A stretch of DNA of 64,000 bases from Prado023 sp963697345 (GCA_963697345.1 CAVONS010000002.1:88708-152707); one strand, 5' to 3'; shown: positions 8,245-17,062, counted from the stretch's first letter. Numbers and translations are program-made. The notes: a model not told the origin generated them from the letters alone.

Positions 8245-9345
8245 ATGGTGACCAGGCGAGTGGCAGTGCTCGGCAGCGGCAACGGTGGGCGCACGGCGGC
8301 CGCAGAGTTCGGGATCGGTGGTCACGACGTGACCTTGTTCGAGGTGCCGGCCTTCGCCGGTGCCCTGACCGCGATCGCGGAGGCGGGCGAGATCCGCGCC
8401 TCGGGCAGGATTGCGGGGAATGCCCCCGTCCGCGTGGAGTTGGATCTGGCCCGTGCGATCTCGGCGGCCGAGGTGATCGTGGTCGTGGTCCCCACGAACT
8501 TCCATCGCGCCTACGCCACGATGCTCGGCCCGCTGCTGCGCGATGGGATGAACGTGGTGCTGATGCCGGGTTCGCTCGGGTCCCTGGACTTCGTGCAGAG
8601 CTTGCGCGAGCAGGGCGTCACCGCGAACGTGACCGTCTCGGAGATCGCGGCGCTCCCCTATGCCACGCGGATCACGGGCCCTACTGAGGTCACCGTCTAC
8701 GGCCGTCGGGGCATCGTGAGCGTGGGGGTGTTCCCCTCGGACCGGACCGACGAGGTCGCACCGATCCTCGACGACCTGTACCCGGGCATCGACGTCATGC
8801 CCAATGTGCTCGCCGCGGGCCTGAGCAACCCGAACCCCACGCTGCACTGCCTGGGTGTGCTGCTCTCCGCGAGTCGAATCGAGTACAGCCATGGGGAGTT
8901 CTACTACTACGAGGAGGGCATGACCCCGCACGTGTGCCAGGCGATCGAGGCCATCGACAATGAGCGGGTCGACATCGGCCGGGCGCTCGGCGTCGAGTTG
9001 CTGAGCCTCAAGGACACCTACCCCGTCATGGGCTACGGGCCGAAGGGTGACACGTTCTGGTCGGTCATCCGTGGGGTCTCGGCGCTCAACGGGATCAAGG
9101 GTCCGTCGCAGATCGACAGCCGGTACCTGACCGAGGACGTCCCGATCGGGATCACGGCGTATGCGCAGCTCGGGCGCCAGGTGGGAGTCGCCCCTGTGCT
9201 GATGGAGTCAGTGATCCATGTGACCCGAGCGCTGCTCGCGACTGACTTCGGTGATGACCCCCGAACGATGGCCCGTTGCGGGCTGAGCGGCATGGACCGT
9301 GACGCGATCGTGGACTACGTGGCCACCGGCCGACGCACGGGGTAG
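8245..9345 (+). CDS. Opine/octopine dehydrogenase family protein
   Basis: A 366-residue NAD(P)-binding enzyme. The N-terminal Rossmann motif is VAVLGSGNGGRTAAAEFG, and the second half fits the NAD/NADP octopine/nopaline dehydrogenase domain (PF02317), including NPNPTLHC and the catalytic-type His. Such enzymes join or split an amino acid and an alpha-keto acid through reductive amination. GGAGGAG lies immediately before the ATG, which fixes the start. It is monocistronic: about 450 bases lie upstream to the next intact gene, and the downstream gene is convergent. No nicotianamine-like synthase is nearby, so an opine metallophore role is not supported. Substrates unknown. Confidence 0.85.
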   Translation: MVTRRVAVLGSGNGGRTAAAEFGIGGHDVTLFEVPAFAGALTAIAEAGEIRASGRIAGNAPVRVELDLARAISAAEVIVVVVPTNFHRAYATMLGPLLRDGMNVVLMPGSLGSLDFVQSLREQGVTANVTVSEIAALPYATRITGPTEVTVYGRRGIVSVGVFPSDRTDEVAPILDDLYPGIDVMPNVLAAGLSNPNPTLHCLGVLLSASRIEYSHGEFYYYEEGMTPHVCQAIEAIDNERVDIGRALGVELLSLKDTYPVMGYGPKGDTFWSVIRGVSALNGIKGPSQIDSRYLTEDVPIGITAYAQLGRQVGVAPVLMESVIHVTRALLATDFGDDPRTMARCGLSGMDRDAIVDYVATGRRTG

Positions 9346-9408
9346 GGGCGCGGGCGGCCCGGGCCGGCCAGAGTCAGCGGCAGGACGCTAGTGCGGCCCC
9401 ACATCTGG

Positions 9409-9714
9409 CTAGGACGTGCGTTCGGCGGACTCCTGCACATTCGACTCTTGATCCGCGGGGAGTTCTGCGGCGGACTCCTGGTCGACGGGCTCGGCGGCGG
9501 GCTCCGGTGCGACCGAGTCCTGGGGGGTGGACTCAGACTCCGGTGCGACCGAGTCCTGCTCGGTGTCCAACGGCTTGTCGACTCGCTCATGCAGCCGCGC
9601 ACGGACCTCGTCGGGGGTGTATGCCTTGCGTTGCCGCTCGTCGCGCGAGACCTTCACTCCCGTGGCCGCAACTCCAGCGAGACCTGCCAGGCCGACCACC
9701 TTCCACCACTGCAT
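9409..9714 (-). CDS. Hypothetical membrane-anchored protein with acidic repeats
   Basis: A 101-residue protein. Residues 1-20 form one hydrophobic helix (VVGLAGLAGVAATG) followed by a basic patch, consistent with an N-in or N-out single-pass anchor. The rest is highly acidic and low complexity, built on short repeats of the type QDSVAPE and QESAAEL. No domain is recognised. Its start codon lies only 19 bases from the divergent start of the next gene, so at least one of the two mRNAs is probably leaderless or nearly so. Expression and function are unproven. Confidence 0.6.
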   Translation of the reverse strand: MQWWKVVGLAGLAGVAATGVKVSRDERQRKAYTPDEVRARLHERVDKPLDTEQDSVAPESESTPQDSVAPEPAAEPVDQESAAELPADQESNVQESAERTS

Positions 9715-9733
9715 GGCCGTACCCTAACGCCTC

Positions 9734-10699
9734 ATGGATGAGACGACCATCAGTCTGGACGAGGCCCTGGCCCACACGCGGACCGGCGATGTCTGGCTCT
9801 TCCGGGGGCGCAGCGTGGCGGATGCAGCCATCCGGGTGGCCACCAACGCGCCCGTGAACCACGTCGGGATGGCGGTGGTGCTTGAGGATCTGCCGCCGCT
9901 GATGTGGCATGCGGAGCTGGGCCGGTCCCTGGAGGATGTGTGGACCGGTGAGCACCAGCGCGGCGTGCAGCTGCACAGCCTGCACGAGGCTGTGCGGACA
10001 TGGCACGACAAGTACAACCAAGTGGCCTGGATGCGTCAGCTGGAGGCGGAGATCACCCCGCAGGTGGAGGACGCGGTGCTGAAGACCATCGCGCGCCTCG
10101 ATGGGACGCCCTTCCCCACGACGCCCAAGCTGGCCGGGAGTTGGATCAAGGGACGCACACGAAGCCGTGCCTCTCTCGAGACGATGTTCTGCGCCCAGGT
10201 CGTGGCCACGACGTATGCCGAGATGGGGCTCATCGACACTTCGGAACGTCCGGAGAACTGGTATGACCCGGGGAGCTTCTGGAGCGGTGACGGCCTCGAA
10301 CTCAACGGCGGCGCGCAGCTCAATGGCGAGATCAGGGTCAAGATCCCGCCATTGGCTGGCGATGAGGACGCCTCCAGCGAGGAGAGTGCCCGGCGCCGCA
10401 AGGAGGCTGCACGTACTTGGTGGCAGGAGAACTCGAAGCGCGTCAAGGACATCCGTGCGATGGATCGGTTCCAGGCCGCTGCTCAGACCAGTCGGGCGTC
10501 CCTGCTGGCTGCGGCCGAGACGAGCCAGCAGTCCTTGCGGGCTGCCGCTGAGACGAGCCAGCAGTCCCTGAAGGCCGCAGCCGAGGCGAGCCAACAGACC
10601 CTGCGAGCAGCTGCCGAGGCCAACCGGGACGACAAGCTCCGCGAGCTCGGTGCGCTGGGGCCCGACGCCGGCCTTCTGGTGACCGAACCGGAGCAGTGA
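9734..10699 (+). CDS. Permuted NlpC/P60-type (YiiX-like) hydrolase with hendecad repeat tail
   Basis: A 321-residue protein. Residues 15-190 resemble the circularly permuted papain-fold family (PF05708): GDVWLFRGRS, the conserved His in NHVGMAVV and the Cys in MFCAQVVATTYAEMG. These proteins are hydrolases or lipid-modifying enzymes rather than classical endopeptidases. Residues 245-300 consist of five near-perfect 11-residue units of the type LRAAAETSQQS, predicted to form one long amphipathic or coiled helix. No signal peptide is seen. The gene is divergent from a small membrane protein with a 19-bp gap. Substrate is unknown. Confidence 0.75.
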   Translation: MDETTISLDEALAHTRTGDVWLFRGRSVADAAIRVATNAPVNHVGMAVVLEDLPPLMWHAELGRSLEDVWTGEHQRGVQLHSLHEAVRTWHDKYNQVAWMRQLEAEITPQVEDAVLKTIARLDGTPFPTTPKLAGSWIKGRTRSRASLETMFCAQVVATTYAEMGLIDTSERPENWYDPGSFWSGDGLELNGGAQLNGEIRVKIPPLAGDEDASSEESARRRKEAARTWWQENSKRVKDIRAMDRFQAAAQTSRASLLAAAETSQQSLRAAAETSQQSLKAAAEASQQTLRAAAEANRDDKLRELGALGPDAGLLVTEPEQ

Positions 10700-10719
10700 C
10701 CAGGGCGCCGGACCGTCGG

Positions 10720-11703
10720 TCAGGGGACGAGCAGGACCTTGCCGAAGACGGCGCCAGACTCCAGGAGCATGTGGGCCTCTGCGGCCCGGGCCAGTGGGAT
10801 GCGGGCGTGGACGACGGGCTGCAGCCGCGTGTCCGCCGGCCCCAGGAGCGGCCACGCGTGGGCGGCGACCTCAGCGACGATCGCGGCCTTCTCGGCCGGC
10901 GGGCGGGAACGCAGCGTGGTGCCGTGGAGGCTGGCCCGCTTGACCAGCAGCTGGCCCAGATCCAGCTCAGCACGTCTGCCCTGCTGGAGCCCGATCACGA
11001 CGAGTCGCCCACCGGTGGCCAGGGCGCGCACGTTGGCTGCGAGGCCCCCGGCCCCGAGGACGTCGAGGATGACGTCAGCGCCCTGACCTGACGTGGCTTC
11101 AGCCATGCGCGCGGCGGTGTCCTCGACGCGGTGGTCGATGCCGATCTGTGCGCCCAGGGCCATGCAGCGCGCGACGCGATCCGGACCGCCGGCCGTAGCG
11201 GCAACACGCGCGCCCAGCGCGGCGGCCAGCTGGATGGCCACCGAGCCCACCCCGCCGCTGCCGCCCTGGATGAGCACGACGTCGCCACGGCTGAGTTGCC
11301 CGACCATGACGAGGTTGGACCACGCGGTACAGACAGCCTCGGGCAGGCCCGCGGCATCAACGAGGTCGACGTGATCGGGTACTGCGAGCACCTGGGCCGC
11401 GGGGGCGATGGCGAGGTCGGCGTACCCTCCGCCGTCGATCAGGGCAGCAACGCGGTCGCCCAACTGCCATCCGTTGACGCCGCGTCCCAAGCCGGCGATC
11501 ACCCCGGAGCACTCCAGGCCGGGGATGTCTGAGGCGCCGGGTGGAGGTGGGTAGTGCCCCTGGCGCTGAAGGAGGTCGGCGCGGTTCACCCCCGAGGCAG
11601 CGACATGGATGAGGACCTCACCCGGGCCAGGGACAGGATCTGGTCGGGTCGCCTCGGCGAGGACCTCTGGTCCACCGGGTTGGGTGATCTCGATGGCACG
11701 CAT
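10720..11703 (-). CDS. NAD(P)H:quinone oxidoreductase, zinc-free MDR family
   Basis: A 327-residue medium-chain dehydrogenase/reductase of the quinone oxidoreductase (QOR, PIG3-like) group. The N-terminal GroES-like half has GVNRADLLQRQGHYPPPPG, typical of PIG3-type enzymes, and the Rossmann part has IQGGSGGVGSVAIQLA. The structural zinc cysteines of alcohol dehydrogenases are absent. It transfers hydride from NADPH to quinones or enones. The start is taken at the ATG at 11703 because MRAIEITQPGGPE is the standard N-terminus; an in-frame upstream extension lacks similarity. It ends 20 bases from the convergent upstream neighbour. Confidence 0.9.
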   Translation of the reverse strand: MRAIEITQPGGPEVLAEATRPDPVPGPGEVLIHVAASGVNRADLLQRQGHYPPPPGASDIPGLECSGVIAGLGRGVNGWQLGDRVAALIDGGGYADLAIAPAAQVLAVPDHVDLVDAAGLPEAVCTAWSNLVMVGQLSRGDVVLIQGGSGGVGSVAIQLAAALGARVAATAGGPDRVARCMALGAQIGIDHRVEDTAARMAEATSGQGADVILDVLGAGGLAANVRALATGGRLVVIGLQQGRRAELDLGQLLVKRASLHGTTLRSRPPAEKAAIVAEVAAHAWPLLGPADTRLQPVVHARIPLARAAEAHMLLESGAVFGKVLLVP

Positions 11704-11734
11704 GCGCTTGAGGGTAGGCGTCGGCGGGCCGGCG

Positions 11735-13414
11735 CTACTGCAGCGGGTTGGACGGATGATCCGGAACGGTGAAGCCGGCCGGTGTTCGCCATCGCCATGC
11801 TGGCGCCGCCGGTGAGGTGCTGGCTTGGGCATCAGGGTGTGGCACCGGCTGCAAGTCCCACCCTGTGTGCGTCTTGAGGACGTGGTGCCGTCTGCATAGC
11901 GGCCCCAAGTTCGCTGTTCTGGTTGCTCCGGCGGGGTAGGGGACCGTGTGGTCGAGGTCGCAGCGCTGCGACGGTTGACGGCAGCCGGGCATGCGGCAGT
12001 GCGGTTCACGCGCGCGCACAGCGCGGGCCACGGCATCGCTGGGTACGTAGCGCCGCGAACCGGTCGCGGTGACTGCGCCCGTGGCGTCGCTGACCCACGC
12101 CCGCCAGTGCCCGTCGGCCGCGAGCAGTCGTGCCGTCTCAGCCGGGACGGGGCCCAGGCCCGGCACCTCAGCAGGATCGTTGGTCATGCCCAGGAGTGTC
12201 TCGAGGGACACGATGACCTGGATATCCGCGCGGCTCGAAGACCCACCGCCGCCGTCCGCGGTCGCGCTGGGGACCTCCCGCGGGGTCTCCGGTGATTCCC
12301 CCGACCCGGTTGCGAAGCCGGGGTCGGCGTCGCCGGAGTCAGCCCGCACGACCGCCCCACCCGAGCGCACCGGGCCCACGCTGGGCAGGGAGTGTGACCC
12401 CCCGAGCAGGAGATCGACGAGGACGTCGGCTCGGACCTGGTCACAGGTGCGTGGGTCTTCGCCCTGCATCACTCCACGAGCCACGGCTGACAGCCGCCGA
12501 TGGATGCGGTGCGCGTCTGTCTCGTCGAGATCGGCGACCAGGACCGCCATGCCGTTCTTGTCCGGGAACACCTGAACCCGTCGGCGGGAGAATGCACGCT
12601 CCCGTGCCGACCGATCGGAATCCGGGCAGAGCCGTCTGCGCGCCAGCCGAGCCGCCCTGCCCACCTCGGCAGAGGTCCAAGCCCGGCGGCCCGATGCCAG
12701 CCGTTCCGTGACCCGCATGCACACGTGATCCACGACGTGGCTGGCCTGCTCGGTCGTGAGGTCGGTCAGTTCCAGGACTACCAGCCGGGCAGCCCAGGCC
12801 GAGATCGCGGCTGACTCCACGAGGGCCACCAGGCGTGGGTGGCTCACGAGATCCCGGGCGGCGCTGATCCGGTTGCCCATGGAGTTCGGCGATGACCGGA
12901 GGGCCAGGGCCAGCTCCTCGCGGGCGGGATCAGTGACCTGCTGTCCTGACGCCCCGATGTCGAGCACGACAAGTGACGGGCCTGCGGCTTGGACCAGGGC
13001 GACTGCTGATCGGGCGGCTGCCCAAGCGGCGCACGCCTCCCACGCCGCGGTCAGGACCACCATGCAGGCGCAGGGCCAGCCGGGGGCGTGTCCGGGTGCC
13101 GGGAGGCCGGGGAGGTTCTCCCCATCGTGTGGGTTGGGGCACCGCGTCGGGCTCTCGATGGAGCTGAGCGCGGTGGCCAGTGCCGGGCCGGCGGGAAGCC
13201 AGAGCAGGACACGGACCTCCTCGCGCACTGGTGTGTCCCACCAGCCGTACTCGGTCCACGCCGGGCGCTCATCGAGCCACCAGGCCCGTAGGAGGCGATC
13301 GAGCCGCGAGTCGTGTGCCCCGTCCCGGGCGTCCCCTTCGTTCGCGACGTGTCTGTGGCCGGCGCCAACCGACTGCTGTGCGATCTGCCCTGTAGGTTCG
13401 AGTTTCGTGCTCAA
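11735..13414 (-). CDS. DUF222/13E12 family protein with C-terminal HNH endonuclease motif
   Basis: A 559-residue protein of the actinobacterial 13E12 repeat family: a long helical DUF222 region followed near residue 480 by an HNH domain (CRMPGCRQPSQRCDLDHTVPY, then LCRRHHVLKTH). Cys pairs, the DLDH metal site and the final RRHH are intact. The start is a TTG with the ribosome site AAGGGGG ahead of it. A one-mismatch SOS box lies 16 bases upstream, in line with reports that 13E12 genes are DNA-damage inducible in mycobacteria. Family members are multi-copy in many actinobacterial genomes; their role (homing-like or repair nuclease) is not established. Confidence 0.88.
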   Translation of the reverse strand: MSTKLEPTGQIAQQSVGAGHRHVANEGDARDGAHDSRLDRLLRAWWLDERPAWTEYGWWDTPVREEVRVLLWLPAGPALATALSSIESPTRCPNPHDGENLPGLPAPGHAPGWPCACMVVLTAAWEACAAWAAARSAVALVQAAGPSLVVLDIGASGQQVTDPAREELALALRSSPNSMGNRISAARDLVSHPRLVALVESAAISAWAARLVVLELTDLTTEQASHVVDHVCMRVTERLASGRRAWTSAEVGRAARLARRRLCPDSDRSARERAFSRRRVQVFPDKNGMAVLVADLDETDAHRIHRRLSAVARGVMQGEDPRTCDQVRADVLVDLLLGGSHSLPSVGPVRSGGAVVRADSGDADPGFATGSGESPETPREVPSATADGGGGSSSRADIQVIVSLETLLGMTNDPAEVPGLGPVPAETARLLAADGHWRAWVSDATGAVTATGSRRYVPSDAVARAVRAREPHCRMPGCRQPSQRCDLDHTVPYPAGATRTANLGPLCRRHHVLKTHTGWDLQPVPHPDAQASTSPAAPAWRWRTPAGFTVPDHPSNPLQ

Positions 13415-13429
13415 TCCATCCCCCTTGAA

Positions 13430-13445
13430 TCGAACGTATGTACGA
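13430..13445. promoter_or_regulatory. LexA-type SOS box upstream of the DUF222/HNH gene
   Basis: TCGAACGTATGTACGA matches the actinobacterial LexA consensus TCGAAC-N4-GTTCGA at 11 of its 12 fixed positions. It is centred about 24 bases before the TTG start of the minus-strand HNH gene, where it would overlap the promoter. LexA repression is inferred from motif and family precedent. Confidence 0.65.
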
Positions 13446-13505
13446 ATACTAGCACCCGGGCAAGCATCAGCGCGTCGACTCCCGGGATCTGTGGATGCAG
13501 GTTTC

Positions 13506-13523
13506 CTGGGGGTCGTCCCCCAG
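13506..13523 (-). terminator. Hairpin terminator after the HhH-GPD gene
   Basis: A perfect 7-bp stem (CTGGGGG paired with CCCCCAG) with a 4-base loop lies 15 bases past the frame-restored stop of the HhH-GPD gene. There is no U-tract, as is usual for high-GC intrinsic terminators. Confidence 0.55.
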
Positions 13524-13537
13524 CCGAGGGCCGTCGG

Positions 13538-14111
13538 TCAGCCGGCCGTCGCGGCCTTTGCCGCTGCCTTCTTCTGCTGCTTGAACTCGCGGACCTTCAG
13601 CAACGACTCAGCGTCGATGACGTCGGCCACGGAGCGGTAGCCGTCCAGCGCGTAGTCGCCCGCGGCTGCTCTCCCAGCCCGGGGGCCGGACGTCGAGCTG
13701 CTTGGCGAGCAGGGCCACGAAGATCTGGGCCTTCTGCTTGCCGAAGCCCGGCAGATCCTGGATCCGCCTCAGGAGTTCCTTGCCGGTGGTCGCCTCGCTC
13801 CACAACCGTGCAGCGTCACCGTCGTACTCGGACTGGACGAGGGCGGCGAGCTCCTGCAGTCGGGCCGCCATCGACTTCGGGTACCGGTGGATCGCTGGAG
13901 GTTGGCTGCAGAGGAGGGCGAACGCCTCGGGTTCTGCGGCTGCGATCGCCGCTGGGTCCAGCGTTCCGAACCGGTCGAGAACCTTCCATCCGCCCCGGAA
14001 GGCATGCTCCATCCCGTACTGCTGATCGAGCATCATGCCCATGAGCACCGCGAACGGGTACTCGTCGAGGACCTCGTCGGCTGCGGGCTCGCCGGCAATC
14101 TGGAAACCCAT
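13538..14111 (-). CDS. HhH-GPD base-excision DNA repair protein (frame broken near the end)
   Basis: A DNA glycosylase-like protein of the helix-hairpin-helix GPD superfamily, about 190 residues. The start reads MGFQIAGEPAADEVLDEYP, and the hairpin motif is RIQDLPGFGKQKAQIF. After PPGWE (about position 13680) the initial frame becomes meaningless, while the next frame continues AAGDYALDGYRSVADV and VREFKQQKKAAAKA to a TGA at 13538, exactly the expected family C-terminus. One base is therefore missing or extra. Everything before the break is intact, so a sequencing error is the simplest reading. These short actinobacterial homologues are annotated as repair glycosylases; damage specificity is unknown. 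The catalytic Asp was not securely identified. Confidence 0.8.
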
Positions 14112-14336
14112 CCACGGATGCTCTCATGGGCTCCCCCCGGGGAGTGCCTCCAGTGGCGCGCAGGAAGGCCCCGGCCACGGGGCGACGGCGCGTGTGACTC
14201 GTACGCGGAACCGTTGCGGGCTGTGGCGGACCCGCCGAGTGGCGCTTGCACGTCGGGGCGCCGATCGGGATTCCGCGCCTGCGCGAGCTGGGTGAGATCA
14301 TGTGCACCGGCCACTTCCTCGATCTCAAGGGTATGC

Positions 14337-14909
14337 ATGACGAACGGTGATCCCCGGCCCCACTCCTCGGCCGCCGGCCCCGGCCCCGCCCCGAGCCCCG
14401 ACCCCGGCCCTGGCGAGTCCGACCGCTTGGCCCACGCGCTGAGCCTCCGGTTCGAGCCGCACCTCCAGGCGGCAGCTGCTGCGGTCCGGGCGGCCGAGGC
14501 GGAGCTGGCGGATGCCAGCGAGCAGCTCGAGCGGGCGCGACAGGAGGCCGCCGACGCCAGGTACCGGTCGGACCCCCTGGTGTTCATGCGTGCGTCGGTC
14601 GAGGACGAGGTGGAGGCGCTGGGGCGCAAGACGACCGAGAAGAAGGCCCGGGCCGCCTACAGGTACCTCGTGGACCGTGCGGTCGAGCTCGCTGAGGGCG
14701 AGGTGCGGGGATACGCGTCAGACCAGGCTGGGGCGCAACGAGAGCGCCACGAGGGCGTCGAGGCGCGCCAGCAGGCTGAGCGTGACGCGCGCACCAAGCT
14801 GGAGGCGGCCGTGCAGATGCAGGGCCGGGTCCGCGACGCGCAGCGGTGGGCCAACGAGGGGCTGACGCTGATGGCGCAGAAGCTCGCAGGCGGCACAGAC
14901 TCGGAGTAG
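14337..14909 (+). CDS. Hypothetical Ala/Glu-rich coiled-coil protein
   Basis: A 190-residue protein with a Pro-rich N-terminus (residues 1-25) followed by an almost continuous helical segment rich in Ala, Glu, Arg and Gln, with heptad-like spacing (AAAAVRAAEAELADASEQLE and onward to KLEAAVQMQGRV). The start is placed at the ATG at 14337 with AAGGG upstream; the frame stays open further 5' but that part opposes the HhH-GPD gene. No known domain, membrane segment or signal peptide is seen. It ends 37 bases before a convergent small gene. Confidence 0.6.
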   Translation: MTNGDPRPHSSAAGPGPAPSPDPGPGESDRLAHALSLRFEPHLQAAAAAVRAAEAELADASEQLERARQEAADARYRSDPLVFMRASVEDEVEALGRKTTEKKARAAYRYLVDRAVELAEGEVRGYASDQAGAQRERHEGVEARQQAERDARTKLEAAVQMQGRVRDAQRWANEGLTLMAQKLAGGTDSE

Positions 14910-14945
14910 GCGAGAGCCCCGAGGGACCGCCCGCGGCGTCCGCGG

Positions 14946-15152
14946 CTACTCCGCGGACCTGAATCCCACGAACCTGAGGCAGCGGATCCCGTGGCCCGTC
15001 GAATCCGCGAAGTCCGGGTCCGGCGACGCGCGATACACCGCGATCCTCCCATCGGGCAGCCGCAGTTCGGTCTGCTCGTCCACGGCGAGTGCGAGCTCGT
15101 AGACGTCGCCCTCCAGGGGGCCGTCCTTGACGGTCAGAGGCTTCCTGTCCAT
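14946..15152 (-). CDS. Hypothetical small protein (68 aa)
   Basis: A 68-residue protein beginning MDRKPLTVKDGPLEGDVYEL, rich in beta-strand-forming stretches (LALAVDEQTELRLPDGRIAVYR), ending RCLRFVGFRSAE. The ATG at 15152 is preceded by GGAG at a slightly long distance. It looks like a small beta-barrel protein, but I recognise no family. It is convergent with the coiled-coil gene. Confidence 0.55.
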   Translation of the reverse strand: MDRKPLTVKDGPLEGDVYELALAVDEQTELRLPDGRIAVYRASPDPDFADSTGHGIRCLRFVGFRSAE

Positions 15153-15240
15153 GTCATCGAAGTTACTCCGGCAGGGGCACCCCACTCGCGCCGAGGCGTC
15201 GCAGCCCCGCGGCGATCCCTGTCCGTGGTCGGCGCCCTGC

Positions 15241-16414
15241 CTACGGGGTGAGACCTCGCTGCCAGGCAACGATGCGGTCGACCGCCTCGCGGACGTCGTC
15301 CACCGGGGAGGCGAAGGACAGCCGCACGTAGTCGCGTCCCTCGACCGGGTCGAAGTCCGTGCCCGGGGTCAGCGCCACGCCCGCCTCATCGAGCAGCCGC
15401 GCGCACCACGTGGGCGAGTCCAGGCCGAGGGCCGAGATGTCGGCGTACAGGTAGAAGGCGCCGTCGGCGGGGGCGACCCGGCCCCAGCCGAGCTCGGGGA
15501 GCCGTTCGAGCAGGTGGGCCCGAGCCTGCGCGTAGTGCGCGACATTCTCCCGTGCCGCGGCCATCCCCTCAGCGCCGAGCGCGGCGACCGCGGCGTGCTG
15601 GGCAAGGGCCGGCGGGCAGAGGGCGAGGTTGCCGGCCAGGGCCTCGACGGGGGCGACGAGGTCGTCGGGCAGGACCATCCAGCCCAGGCGCCAGCCGGTC
15701 ATCGCCCAGTACTTGGAGAAGGAGTTGACGACCAGTCGCCCCCGAGTCGAGGAATCGCGCGGCGGTGGCGACCCGCGCCTCGGTGTAGGTGATCCCGTGG
15801 TAGATCTCGTCGCTGATCAGCCGCACATCGTGCCTGGCACACCAGTCTGCGATCGCGAAGAGCTCCGCGGTATCGATCATGGTGCCCGTGGGGTTCGCCG
15901 GCGAGGCGACGACCACCCCGTCGAGCGGTTGCTCCGCGTGGGCGGCTGCGAGCATCTCCACGGTCGGCTGGTACCGGGTCCGCGGACCGCAGGCCAGCGT
16001 GACCACCTCGCAGCCCAGCGCGGACAGGATGTTCCGGTAGGCCGGATAGCCGGGGCGGGCCAGCGCGACGCGGTCGCCGGCGTCGAAGGCAGCCAGGAAC
16101 GCGAGGACGAAGCCCCCCGACGAGCCCGTCGTCACCGCGACGTTGCGTGGATCGACCGCCGTGTCGTACCAGTCCGCGTAATGGGCGGCGATCACTGCGC
16201 GCAGGGCGGGCGTGCCGCTGGCCTCGGTGTAGCCCAGACCGTCGGCGTGCAGGAGGTCGATGGCTCGTTGGCGCACGACCTGGCTGGCGCCGGCGGCCGG
16301 CTCGCCCGCAGCGAGGTTGAGCACGTCGTGACCGAGAGTCCGGCGCGCGTTGGCGGCGGCGATGATCTCCATGACGGCGAACGGCGGCACCTGGGCACGA
16401 GCGGCGACCTTCAC
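15241..16414 (-). CDS. PLP-dependent aminotransferase class I/II (one frame break)
   Basis: Fold-type I aminotransferase of about 390 residues. The first part starts at GTG 16414 (VKVAARAQVPPFAVMEI) and contains NLAAGEP, TTGSSGGFVLAF, ASPANPTG and SDEIYHGITY. Near 15741 the frame changes by one base. The continuation carries LVVNSFSKYWAMTGWRLGW with the PLP-binding Lys, then DGAFYLYADIS and RLSFASP to a TGA at 15241. Both parts match one family, so the break is probably a base-call error in GGGGGCGAC. Homologues include aspartate and alanine-type transaminases, but specificity cannot be read here. Confidence 0.85.
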
Positions 16415-16484
16415 ACGCCCATCCTGCCTCTGGGCTGGCGCGAACGAGGCGGCGACGGGTCGGTACGGGGGGTCCTTCGGTGGA

Positions 16485-16898
16485 TCAGTGCGGAGCCGGG
16501 CCCATCTGGGCCATCGCGCCGGCCATGTCCATGACGCCCCAGTGGGCAACGCTCTGGTCGCCACGGAACTGGAGGATGTCGATCACGTCCCACCGGATGT
16601 GGTTGCCGGAGGCAGGAACCCCCATGAACTCGCCCTGATGGGTTCCGCTGAAGGTGGCGCGGGCCACGACCTTGTCGCCGTCCTGGAGCAGTTCATGGAC
16701 ATCGACCTTGAAGTCGGGGAACGCTGCGAGCATCATCTTGAACAGCTGCCGAGGCGTCTCGCGAGTCGAGTCCATCCCGGGGATGGTCTCGTTCTCGACG
16801 AAGTCCTCGGCCATGAATCGATCGACCATCTCGTCGACGTCCACATCCCCAGTCATGGAGTCGTACATCTGCTGAGCGCGAGCCCGATAGTCGGTCAT
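16485..16898 (-). CDS. SnoaL-like / ester cyclase family protein
   Basis: A 137-residue alpha+beta barrel protein of the SnoaL-like polyketide cyclase group. It has the typical order: N-terminal helix MYDSMTGDVDVDEMVDRFM, then DFVENETIPG, PDFKVDVHELLQDGDKVVAR and the strand FSGTHQGEFMGVP. Members are cyclases, isomerases or ligand binders with no common chemistry. GAAGGA precedes the ATG. A strong DtxR/IdeR-like iron box sits about 40 bases upstream, so expression may be iron regulated, which is unusual for this family. Confidence 0.82.
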   Translation of the reverse strand: MTDYRARAQQMYDSMTGDVDVDEMVDRFMAEDFVENETIPGMDSTRETPRQLFKMMLAAFPDFKVDVHELLQDGDKVVARATFSGTHQGEFMGVPASGNHIRWDVIDILQFRGDQSVAHWGVMDMAGAMAQMGPAPH

Positions 16899-16936
16899 CG
16901 CGGGGTCCTTCCGGGTGGGCGGAGACGCGCCTCGAG

Positions 16937-16955
16937 TGAGGCTCGCCTTACCTAA
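16937..16955. promoter_or_regulatory. Iron box (DtxR/IdeR/DmdR-type)
   Basis: TGAGGCTCGCCTTACCTAA agrees at 14 of 19 positions with the actinobacterial iron-box consensus TTAGGTTAGGCTAACCTAA. It lies 39-57 bases before the SnoaL-like start codon on the minus strand, in promoter position. Regulation by an iron-dependent DtxR-family repressor is inferred. Confidence 0.6.
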
Positions 16956-17027
16956 GGTAGCGCGGCCCCGACGGGCCGACAAGGGTCGGCGCCAGCGGGC
17001 AGCGGGCCGCGTGATTCGGACTGCACT

Positions 17028-17062
17028 GTGGGGGCGCCACCCGCACCGGGAGGCGCCCCCAC
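17028..17062 (-). terminator. Strong hairpin terminator after the membrane protein gene
   Basis: A perfect 11-bp stem (GTGGGGGCGCC with GGCGCCCCCAC) and a 13-base loop, 49 bases beyond the stop of the minus-strand membrane protein gene. It separates that gene from the iron-box promoter of the SnoaL-like gene. Confidence 0.75.

Noticed and set aside
8245..9345. Opine metallophore (staphylopine-type) locus
   Set aside because: Only the dehydrogenase family matches; no nicotianamine synthase-like or racemase gene is nearby.
11735..13414. Mobile intron or insertion sequence from the HNH motif
   Set aside because: DUF222 context, no inverted ends or transposase, and an SOS promoter indicate a resident 13E12-family gene.
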